NCBI GenBank assembly: GCA_963693005.1
Contig: OY843726.1
Location: forward strand, 310,001 to 374,000
Length of the DNA: 64,000 bases
Direction: 5' to 3'
Source of the DNA: Bodonicaedibacter sp963693005
Lineage (GTDB): Bacteria; Pseudomonadota; Alphaproteobacteria; UBA6184
Position numbers and translations under genes: made by a program. This document shows, in pieces, positions 52,057 to 59,651 of this stretch. Positions within the stretch are counted from its first letter, which is position 1, and the number at the start of each line of letters is the position of its first letter. The notes below the pieces were generated by a model, which was not told the DNA's origin, searched no databases, and worked only from the letters and a program-made list of their open reading frames with translations.

Positions 52057-54027
52057 TTATCCTTGTAATAATCGCTTCCACCAGGGCTTTTTACTCTCAT
52101 CTACCGCACTCGCCTGAACCTGCTGCCCCGGGCCACGTCCACTACCACGACGGTAACGATTGTTATTTCCGCGCCTATCGCCTTGACGACGGTTGCGATT
52201 CTGATTGTTTCCGCCCTTTCGGTCATCTTCTGTTTGAGTATAGCTCTCAATCAAATCTTCATCTTTTAAGTCATACATTTCTATTGGCTGCAGTTTTGGC
52301 TGTTGGTTTGTGCGGGGTTTTGCCACATGAAACTTTTGAGCTTGCTTCCTAGAAAGTCGGAAAAAGCTTTTAACTTCTCTAGCGTTCAACGTTAACTTAA
52401 ACTCTTCTCCAATCAGCTCTTTATCCAAACGTATATCTAAAGCAACCCCATGCGTATCCTCTAACGCAGAAATCTCACGACGTTTTGTGTTAAACAACAC
52501 ATATGCCGATTCTACCGGCAAAGTCAGCACAAACAAATCACCCTTCTGTGCATTAAGCGCATTACTTTCCAGTATCCTTAATGCACGCAACGCCAAACTT
52601 AATGGGTTACGAACGTGCCCAATACCGCTACACACATCACACGTTGACATCGCAGTCTCAAACACACTCGGCCTTAAGCGTTGACGAGACATTTCCATCA
52701 ACCCAAACGAGCTAATCTGGCCAATTTGAACGCGCGCGCGGTCATTTTGAGCCGATTCAGTTAGACGTGCCTCCACTTGTTGATTATGCTCAGCTTCATC
52801 CATATCGATAAAATCAATAACAACTAAGCCAGCCAAATCACGCAAACGTAACTGCCTTGCTACCTCTTCAGCCGCCTCAAGGTTAGTACGCAATGCAGTG
52901 TCATCAATATGACGTTCTTTTGTTGAACGCCCCGAGTTCACGTCAATTGCAACCAACGCTTCAGTAGTATTAATCACCAAATATCCACCCGACTTCAGTG
53001 GCACCTTTGCGTCTTGAATCGCGTCCAACTGGTTTTCCAAGTTATAGTTATGAAACATCGGAATTGCCGATTCTTCATAAGCCTTCACCTTACGCGCATG
53101 ACTCGGCATCAAAATTCGCATATAATTCTTGGTAATCTTTAATGCTTCTTCGCCTTCTACCCAAATTTCAGAAATATCATTCGAATAAAAATCACGAATC
53201 GAACGCTGAATAATATTACCTTCTGTATGAATCAACTGCGGAGCAACTGATGCCAAGGTTAAATCTTTAATCTTCTGCCAGATTTTAACCAAATATCCAA
53301 AATCACTTCGAATCTCTGCGCGCGTACGGTCCATGCCCGCAGTTCTTACAATAACCCCCATCCCCTCAGGAACATCAATCCCGTCCATAATACGCTTCAA
53401 ACGCTGACGGTCTCCGTTATCGTTAATTTTTCGCGAAACGCCACCCGACTTGCCTGCGTTTGGCATCAACACACAATAACGTCCAGCTAAAGTTAGATAC
53501 GTAGTTAATGCAGCACCTTTTTCGCCCCGTTGCTCTCTAGCAACCTGAACCAAAAGCACTTGACCTTTTTTTAAAACTTCTTGAATTTTATATTTACGGT
53601 ACACACGTTCACGACGAAACGTTGAAACTCCCTCGTTACTTTCCTCAGTATCTGCAGGTTCTGAAACTGCAGAATTACCGTCAACTTCAATCGCTGAACT
53701 TTCTATCAACGCCTCAGATTTAGTAGTCTCTCCAGCTTCCCTAGTCTCTAGATCTTTGTCTTCCTCTGGCTTTGTTGTCGAACGATAGTAATCGGGATGA
53801 ATATCACTAAAAGGCAAAAAGCCATGTCGTTCTTGACCATACTCAACAAATGCAGCCTGTAATGACGGCTCAATTCTAATAACTTTTGCAAGGTATATAT
53901 TTCCCTTATAAATCTTACGACTTTCACTCTCATAATCATATTCCAAAATATGGCCATCTTTGGCCGCTGCGATGACAACTCGGGTTTCTTCTGGTTGCCT
54001 CGCATCAATAAACATGCGTTTTGACAT
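52057..54027 (-). CDS. rne: Ribonuclease E/G family endoribonuclease
   Basis: Single-strand endonuclease for mRNA decay and rRNA/tRNA maturation. The 656-residue protein starts MSKRMFIDARQPEETRV, has an S1 domain (GNIYLAKVIRIEPSLQAAFV) with a large acidic insert typical of alphaproteobacteria, then GGYLVINTTEALVAIDVNSG and VVIDFIDMDEAEHN with the catalytic Asp residues, and the Zn-link STCDVCSGIGHV. The C-terminal tail is short and rich in Arg, Asn and Gly (NNQNRNRRQGDRRGNNNRYR), suggesting a reduced degradosome scaffold. Confidence 0.93.
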   Translation of the reverse strand: MSKRMFIDARQPEETRVVIAAAKDGHILEYDYESESRKIYKGNIYLAKVIRIEPSLQAAFVEYGQERHGFLPFSDIHPDYYRSTTKPEEDKDLETREAGETTKSEALIESSAIEVDGNSAVSEPADTEESNEGVSTFRRERVYRKYKIQEVLKKGQVLLVQVAREQRGEKGAALTTYLTLAGRYCVLMPNAGKSGGVSRKINDNGDRQRLKRIMDGIDVPEGMGVIVRTAGMDRTRAEIRSDFGYLVKIWQKIKDLTLASVAPQLIHTEGNIIQRSIRDFYSNDISEIWVEGEEALKITKNYMRILMPSHARKVKAYEESAIPMFHNYNLENQLDAIQDAKVPLKSGGYLVINTTEALVAIDVNSGRSTKERHIDDTALRTNLEAAEEVARQLRLRDLAGLVVIDFIDMDEAEHNQQVEARLTESAQNDRARVQIGQISSFGLMEMSRQRLRPSVFETAMSTCDVCSGIGHVRNPLSLALRALRILESNALNAQKGDLFVLTLPVESAYVLFNTKRREISALEDTHGVALDIRLDKELIGEEFKLTLNAREVKSFFRLSRKQAQKFHVAKPRTNQQPKLQPIEMYDLKDEDLIESYTQTEDDRKGGNNQNRNRRQGDRRGNNNRYRRGSGRGPGQQVQASAVDESKKPWWKRLLQG

Positions 54028-54119
54028 AATTTCCTCAATGCAAGATTAATACTATAGTTTTTCATCAAAACCAGACCTCGTTCAGTTGTTAAAAGCAATC
54101 TGTATTTAATTAGTTGCGC

Positions 54120-54138
54120 AAAAACCGCCCACAGGCGT
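54120..54138 (-). promoter_or_regulatory. Attenuator-like hairpin in the rne leader
   Basis: On the minus strand CGCC, TGTG, GGCG is followed by G and TTTTT, about 100 bases before the rne ATG. The stem is short (4-6 bp with a bulge). Known RNase E genes are feedback-regulated through structured leaders. Confidence 0.3.
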
Positions 54139-54305
54139 TGACCTAACGTTCTAGACATATCTGATTCTAGGTGCATATGCGACATCAACCAATCAAGCTT
54201 CACGCTTCTGATCCAAGGTTTAAAAACTTTACCTCCTCAAAATACATGTTATTCTTAAGTTCCACAATCTAAACTTTTTACTTTAATTACACGATGTTAA
54301 AAAAA

Positions 54306-54311
54306 TATACT
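54306..54311 (+). promoter_or_regulatory. TATACT -10 element close to the mrcA start
   Basis: TATACT ends 8 bases before ATG 54320, implying a leader of about 2 bases. The -35 position reads TTAATT, a poor match. No Shine-Dalgarno is present. Confidence 0.35.
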
Positions 54312-54319
54312 ATGCTCAA

Positions 54320-56740
54320 ATGTTAAAAAAAGCTCTCATTCACGTTTCTGCCCTAGGCCTTCTTTTTCTACTGCTCGCTTCAAGCATAGGCATGGGATTA
54401 CTATACTACGCTAATCGAGACCTCCCCGACCACTCGAGCCTTCTAAACTATACGCCTCCCCTTCTGACTCGGATGTTTTCCTCTGATGGAAAATTATTGG
54501 GTGAACATGCGCAAGAAAAACGCATATTTATACCCTACAAACATATTCCATCGTCGTTAGTACACGCCTTCCTCGCGGCCGAAGATCAAAATTTTTTCTA
54601 TCACAAAGGCATTGACCCAGGCAGCATTATCCGCGCGGCCGTTATGAATATTTTAAGCACCAGCAAGCGACCTGGTGGGGCTTCAACCATCACCCAGCAA
54701 GTTGCACGTAATTTCTTTTTATCCAATGAACTCAGCGTTTCACGCAAGCTTAAAGAAGCCATCTTGGCAATTCGCATTGAAAACACATTACCTAAAGAAA
54801 AAATATTAGAAATTTATTTAAATCAAATTTTCTTAGGAAATCGGGCCTACGGAGTCGCGGCCGCAGGATTGCGCTATTTTAACAAACCTCTAGAGCAATT
54901 AACTATACCCGAAGTCGCGTTTCTTGCTGGCCTTCCCAAAGCTCCCAGTACTTACAACCCTAAACGCAACTACGATCTTGCATTACAGCGCAGAAATTGG
55001 GTATTAGAGCGTCTATGGAAAACACACTTAATATCAAAAAAAGACTTAAAGACCTATCAAGCCACCCCCATCACTCTGGCAGAAAGAAATGCGTCTGAAA
55101 TTGTCAACGCCGACTATTTCGAAGAAACCGTTCGCCAAGAATTACTAGAAAATATGGGGTCCAACGCATTTTATCGTGAGGGTCTATTCATCAAAACTTC
55201 ACTTGATACGCACTTGCAGTCTATTTGCGATGATGTATTAGACAGCGCAATTTTACGTCTTGATAAAACACACGGGTGGAGAGGGCCTCTAAAAAACATT
55301 AATAAAGTTGCCTCTGATCCCGAAAACTCAAAACGTTGGCAAAAGACCATAAAAAAAATACGCCCTACCTATTTACCAGAAAGTTGGGAAATTGCAATTG
55401 TTACACATCTTGAACCTACATATGTAAATATCGTCACCCAAAGGGCTAACGGTCTCATTCATATCGACAATATGAAGTGGGCAGGAGCTCCTCTAAAAAA
55501 TGGAGAAATTGGCCCTAGCATTTCATCTCCTTCAGAGGCTCTAAATGTTGGTGACATTATTTGCGTAGCCCATCTTCAAAATGAAGCCTACTCACTCGAA
55601 CAAATACCCCTAATATCCGGAGGGATGGTAGTCATGGATCCACACACGGGAAGAGTGCTAGCTTTAAAGGGCGGATTTAGTTTCCAAAAGTCTCAATTTA
55701 ATCGAGCAACTCAAGCCATGCGACAATGCGGATCATCTATAAAACCTTTCATTTATCTAAGCGGCATCGAAAATGGTGTAAAGCCTACTGATATTTACGT
55801 AGACGAGCCAATAGAAATTGACGTTGGTCCTGGCCAAGATCTATGGACGCCAACAAACTTTCTCGACCAGCACATGGGAGAAATGACCGTGCGCCAAGCA
55901 CTTACAAGCTCTAACAACATTATCACAATAAGAGTGGCCCAAGACGCCGGCGTAAAAAATATCGCAAAACTTTTGAAACGCTTAAACATCCTAGACAATC
56001 CACCTCCATATTTATCGCTTGCGTTAGGCGCAGGAGAAACAACCGTATATCGAATGACCTCTGCTTTCTCAGCCCTAGCTAATGGCGGCAAAAAAATACT
56101 CCCTACAGTCGTTGATTGGGTGCAAGATAAAGATGGGGAGATTATTTTTAAGCACGACACTCGAAATAATAGTGCGCTAAAGTCTGAGGTTTTTGATCAA
56201 GACAACATTCCTATTTTAGGAGACAACAGAAAACAGCTTATAAAGCCCGTACATACATATATGTTAACGTCAATGATGCAAAGCGCCATCGAAAACAGCG
56301 TTGCAAAAACTGCTTACGTCCCAGACCAGATCGTAGCAGGAAAGTCTGGAACTTCTAATGATTCAAAAGATGCATGGTTTCTTGGCTACTCCGCAAACTT
56401 GGTCGTTGGAGTTTACCTGGGATATGACACACCTAAAAATATGGGGAAGTATGCTACCGGCGGGTGGCTTGCTGCTCCAGTGTTTAAGAATTTTATGAGT
56501 AAGGCATTAGAAAAAGAACCCAAAACCCCCTTTAAAGTCCCCGCCAATGCAAAACTATATCGCGCAAATAAAAACACGGGTCAACCTACCACTTCAAATG
56601 ACCCTGATGCGATCTGGGAAATTTCAGAAAACAACACACCTCAACCTACTCCTCAACCCACCCCTGAAAACACCCCTGAAAACACCCCTGAAACCACCCC
56701 TGAAAATCCTCCAAAACTTGAAACCCCAGGAATATTTTAA
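54320..56740 (+). CDS. mrcA: Bifunctional penicillin-binding protein 1A
   Basis: Polymerises and cross-links peptidoglycan. The 806-residue protein has an N-terminal transmembrane helix (LGLLFLLLASSIGMGLLYYA), a GT51 glycosyltransferase domain with AAEDQNFFYHKGIDP and GGASTITQQVARNFFL, and a transpeptidase domain with SSIKPF (SxxK), SSNN (SxN) and KSGTSND (KTG variant). The C-terminus ends in a Thr/Pro/Glu/Asn tandem repeat. The ATG lacks a ribosome binding site. A flavodoxin-fold gene follows after 2 bases. Confidence 0.95.
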   Translation: MLKKALIHVSALGLLFLLLASSIGMGLLYYANRDLPDHSSLLNYTPPLLTRMFSSDGKLLGEHAQEKRIFIPYKHIPSSLVHAFLAAEDQNFFYHKGIDPGSIIRAAVMNILSTSKRPGGASTITQQVARNFFLSNELSVSRKLKEAILAIRIENTLPKEKILEIYLNQIFLGNRAYGVAAAGLRYFNKPLEQLTIPEVAFLAGLPKAPSTYNPKRNYDLALQRRNWVLERLWKTHLISKKDLKTYQATPITLAERNASEIVNADYFEETVRQELLENMGSNAFYREGLFIKTSLDTHLQSICDDVLDSAILRLDKTHGWRGPLKNINKVASDPENSKRWQKTIKKIRPTYLPESWEIAIVTHLEPTYVNIVTQRANGLIHIDNMKWAGAPLKNGEIGPSISSPSEALNVGDIICVAHLQNEAYSLEQIPLISGGMVVMDPHTGRVLALKGGFSFQKSQFNRATQAMRQCGSSIKPFIYLSGIENGVKPTDIYVDEPIEIDVGPGQDLWTPTNFLDQHMGEMTVRQALTSSNNIITIRVAQDAGVKNIAKLLKRLNILDNPPPYLSLALGAGETTVYRMTSAFSALANGGKKILPTVVDWVQDKDGEIIFKHDTRNNSALKSEVFDQDNIPILGDNRKQLIKPVHTYMLTSMMQSAIENSVAKTAYVPDQIVAGKSGTSNDSKDAWFLGYSANLVVGVYLGYDTPKNMGKYATGGWLAAPVFKNFMSKALEKEPKTPFKVPANAKLYRANKNTGQPTTSNDPDAIWEISENNTPQPTPQPTPENTPENTPETTPENPPKLETPGIF
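56660..56707 (+). repeat. Four 12-bp tandem repeats at the 3' end of mrcA
   Basis: Four consecutive units of ACCCCTGAAAAC (last two with single changes) encode TPEN-TPEN-TPET-TPEN. The 12-base unit keeps the frame, so copy-number change would alter tail length only. Confidence 0.85.
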
Positions 56741-56742
56741 CT

Positions 56743-57246
56743 ATGTCAACTCTGATCATTTATGGTGGGTCTACAAACAAAAAAAGCACTACTTTGGAAA
56801 TACTAACCTACTTAAAAAGCAATATTTCCGCCACACTTATAACGCTTTCTAATCACAACATCAGCTACTTTGACTATGAGCACAAAAACAAAAATGACGA
56901 CTTTCAGCACATTGCGCAATTGATGCTATCAGCAGATACTGTTATTTTTGCCACCCCCGTTTATTGGTATGCCATGAGCGCACAATTGAAAACTTTTTTC
57001 GATCGCCTAAACGACTTAATCACTATCCACAAAGATTGGGGAAGAAAACTTAAAGGCAAGCAAACCATCTTAATTGCAACTGGGTATCAACCTCAGCTGC
57101 CAGAGGGCTTCAACGTCCCCTTTAAAAAAACGTCAGAGTATTTTGGCATGAACTATCTAGGTGAGATTTACATCTCTTCTGCAAGTTACTCACACCAGGA
57201 CAACTTGAAAATATTGACAAAAACACTTAAAATACTAAAGATATAA
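56743..57246 (+). CDS. Flavodoxin-fold NAD(P)H-dependent oxidoreductase
   Basis: A 167-residue protein with the FMN-binding start LIIYGGSTNKKSTTLEIL and the family motif ADTVIFATPVYWYAMSAQLK followed by FFDRLNDL, as in NADPH-dependent FMN reductases and flavodoxin-like quinone reductases. No signal peptide. Probably reduces quinones or similar electrophiles. Two bases after mrcA, hence cotranscribed, though no functional link is evident. Confidence 0.87.
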   Translation: MSTLIIYGGSTNKKSTTLEILTYLKSNISATLITLSNHNISYFDYEHKNKNDDFQHIAQLMLSADTVIFATPVYWYAMSAQLKTFFDRLNDLITIHKDWGRKLKGKQTILIATGYQPQLPEGFNVPFKKTSEYFGMNYLGEIYISSASYSHQDNLKILTKTLKILKI

Positions 57247-57353
57247 ACCCTTTATTTTTCCACGCCTTAAATTCTAACCACCCTAAAAGAAGCTATTAAC
57301 TAGCTAAAACATTCTAGACACCATAGCAGAAAAATTAAAAATATAAAGCAAAC

Positions 57354-57388
57354 AAAAAAAAGCCTCTGCATTAAGCAGAGGCTTTTTT
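57354..57388. terminator. Bidirectional intrinsic terminator between convergent genes
   Basis: GCCTCTGC (57362-57369), loop ATTAA, GCAGAGGC (57375-57382), flanked by eight As and six Ts, so it serves tlc on the minus strand and the flavodoxin gene on the plus strand. Confidence 0.92.
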
Positions 57389-57404
57389 ATAAATCGCGCA
57401 AAGA

Positions 57405-58958
57405 TTACGAAGTTTTTTCCTTGTTTTGCTCTGAAGTTAAAGCAATAAACTTCTTGCTTAACCCAAACACTGACAAAATCCAAAGGAACACAATACCAAT
57501 TGCAATTGGTGCAATAATTGGAACCAAATGATACAAAGAACTTCCTGCAAATACAGTCAACAAGCCCATCTGTATATATGACCCGGCAGATTTACCACCA
57601 CGACCACCAATCACATCAACTGCTGCCTTACCCTTAACTTTCAACTCCGGGTCTAAAGGAATGTAAGCCATCTCTTTTGTTGGATCAAACAGCGAGTATT
57701 TTACTGCCTTACCAAAAGCGTTTACGCCCAAGCCCAGCAATACCGCAAACACAATCAGCTCTTTATTCAAAAGTCCTTGCTTCAAAGCTTCAACAATGCT
57801 TAAGCCTTCAGGAATTTGTGTGTTGTTGTAATAAATAACACCAAAGAAAGTTAATATCCCCGAAATCAGAACTATCGGCGTAATCAACGCACATGTTCTC
57901 CAGCTTAGGCTACGCAACAAGTTACTTCCAACCAACATTAGAATTACAGCAATACCACCAGTCATCGTAGACAAACCACCCATAACTTCGTTGTATTCTG
58001 AAGCTGATGGAAATGCAATTTTAATTTGCCCCTTCCACACACCTTCAAACAGGTTAATAGATACTCCATAAGCCAACACAAGCATCGCAATCAATCCAAG
58101 ATACGGAGATTGAAGAATTTCTTTAAAGCTTTCTGCCATTGATAGCTTAGACTTTTTCTTTTTCTTCTCACCCATTGCTTCAGGATCGTAATAACGTTTA
58201 TCTGTTAAAACCACTCTGTTCATCCAGTAGAAAGTGCTTATAACAATAACACCCGCTACAATAACAAATGCCATCAAATACTTTAGCATCAATCCAGTAG
58301 TTTCCATCTCACTCAAACCAAAACTACGAACATAACGAGAAACCATAATGATTCCAGGCCCTGAAAGTAAAAGTCCAAAGTTGCCAATAAATCCAAACAT
58401 ACCGTAGAAACGGCGGGCTTCTTTCACTGGCGTAATTGCGTTGGCAAACTGCCAAAACAACAACGACAAAACTGCACTGCCCCATAGCTCAGACAATATA
58501 TAAAACAATGTATATGTCCAGTTTCCAACCAACGGAATAATCCATCGCAGGTTAGGCCAAGTTTCTTGCATGCTATGAATAGTAGAAATATCCATGTGCA
58601 ATACATCCACAAATGGATAAATCGCATAAGGAAACAAACCAAAGAAAATCAAAAAGGGTAGCGCAGTCACATAAAACAACCCCTCACGATTAAAAATATT
58701 TGCTGCTTTTGTGTACAAAATCATAAAAGCCACTGCCGCGGCAGTCACCCCAATACCTTTTGCAAAGGCTAAGCTTTCTGCTCCAGCACCTGGTGCATTT
58801 ACTAAAATTGCGTCCTTTGTATCTCGTAGCACTGTATAAATAAATAAAATACAGAACATCATAATTCCCATTGGTAGGAACTTTTTCACTTCAAAAGAGT
58901 GAATAGGCCATACCAACTTACGCCAACCACTGAACTCTTCAGCTGCTTGTTTCGACAT
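57405..58958 (-). CDS. tlc: ATP/ADP translocase (nucleotide transport protein, NTT)
   Basis: Imports host ATP in exchange for ADP across the inner membrane, the hallmark of energy parasitism in Rickettsiales, Holosporales and Chlamydiae. The 517-residue protein has about 12 transmembrane helices and NTT motifs: IHSFEVKKFLPMGIMMF and YTVLRDTKDAILV in helix 1, YSLFDPTKEMAYIPLDPELK and GKAAVDVIGGRGGKSAGSY near the C-terminus. The start is preceded by GGAGAGA. The 5' leader holds a promoter and a long hairpin. Substrate could be other nucleotides, since paralogues vary. Confidence 0.96.
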   Translation of the reverse strand: MSKQAAEEFSGWRKLVWPIHSFEVKKFLPMGIMMFCILFIYTVLRDTKDAILVNAPGAGAESLAFAKGIGVTAAAVAFMILYTKAANIFNREGLFYVTALPFLIFFGLFPYAIYPFVDVLHMDISTIHSMQETWPNLRWIIPLVGNWTYTLFYILSELWGSAVLSLLFWQFANAITPVKEARRFYGMFGFIGNFGLLLSGPGIIMVSRYVRSFGLSEMETTGLMLKYLMAFVIVAGVIVISTFYWMNRVVLTDKRYYDPEAMGEKKKKKSKLSMAESFKEILQSPYLGLIAMLVLAYGVSINLFEGVWKGQIKIAFPSASEYNEVMGGLSTMTGGIAVILMLVGSNLLRSLSWRTCALITPIVLISGILTFFGVIYYNNTQIPEGLSIVEALKQGLLNKELIVFAVLLGLGVNAFGKAVKYSLFDPTKEMAYIPLDPELKVKGKAAVDVIGGRGGKSAGSYIQMGLLTVFAGSSLYHLVPIIAPIAIGIVFLWILSVFGLSKKFIALTSEQNKEKTS

Positions 58959-58993
58959 TACAGTCTCTCCATTAGTTTATATTAATACATCAA

Positions 58994-59034
58994 CGTCTGC
59001 GTTGGGACATGAAAGAAATCGCGCCCAACAGACG
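58994..59034 (-). promoter_or_regulatory. Long stem-loop in the tlc 5' leader
   Basis: CGTCTG (58994-58999) pairs with CAGACG (59029-59034) and TTGGG (59002-59006) with CCCAA (59024-59028), with a two-base CG bulge and a 17-base loop. It lies about 35 bases before the tlc ATG, inside the predicted transcript. Confidence 0.6.
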
Positions 59035-59067
59035 CGACAGATGATTGCTTTGAATCATTTTGACAAC

Positions 59068-59096
59068 ATCCTAATGAAAAAGTACGGATTAATCAA
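59068..59096 (-). promoter_or_regulatory. Predicted promoter of tlc
   Basis: Minus-strand TTGATT (59096-59091), a 17-base spacer and TAGGAT (59073-59068). It would give a leader of about 100 bases including the stem-loop. Confidence 0.45.
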
Positions 59097-59116
59097 GAAA
59101 AATCCACTGTTCACAA

Positions 59117-59650
59117 TTATTTTGTCAACAAGCTCACTAGAAAAGCAACACTAAGAAATGGGACAAATGGCAAGTTTTTCAATTTAAAAACAACAAAAAA
59201 AATCATTGCCGTTATACCACTCAAAAAAAAGTACTGTGGCATTTTTTGAACCGGCAAGAAACACAAGCTAATTCCTATTAGTTTAATATCTCCCCAGCCT
59301 AAAAGCCGCTTTTGCATTGTTTTCTCCATTAACATCTTCAACAACACAATGAAGCAAGAAATTGCCCCAGCAAAACAACTACTTTCAACAGAAAAAAAAG
59401 CACTAAAAACTATGCCGATTACTAACAATAGTATGTCAGGAACTTTTTGATCTAAAATATCAATTGCACTTAAATAAGAATATGCAATAAACGTGAGGGC
59501 CATCCCCAAAGAGACGAACTTCCACGCCAACAAAGAAATGATCCCCACACAAACAACTACCACTTTCCCATACGAAGAAGCCCGAACTAATCTCACTAAG
59601 CTCGCGCTTACTTCTATGGTATAAATGGCACTTTTAATAGGATAAAACAC
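59117..59650 (-). CDS. A24 prepilin peptidase-like protein (ComC/PilD/CpaA type)
   Basis: A 177-residue integral membrane protein with about five to six helices. The two aspartates of the GxGD aspartyl proteases are present: SAIDILDQKVPDILLL and GWGDIKLIGISLCFLP. The N-terminal methylase domain of full PilD is missing, as in CpaA/short forms. It would cleave type IV pilin-like leaders, but no pilin gene is in this window. It starts 2 bases after topA with a weak GTG start; an internal start is possible. Confidence 0.82.
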   Translation of the reverse strand: MFYPIKSAIYTIEVSASLVRLVRASSYGKVVVVCVGIISLLAWKFVSLGMALTFIAYSYLSAIDILDQKVPDILLLVIGIVFSAFFSVESSCFAGAISCFIVLLKMLMEKTMQKRLLGWGDIKLIGISLCFLPVQKMPQYFFLSGITAMIFFVVFKLKNLPFVPFLSVAFLVSLLTK

Positions 59651-59651
59651 C

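Noticed and set aside
53748..54203. A 151-codon minus-strand ORF overlapping the rne start
   Set aside because: It lies mostly inside rne in another frame, has no recognisable motif and crosses the rne start.
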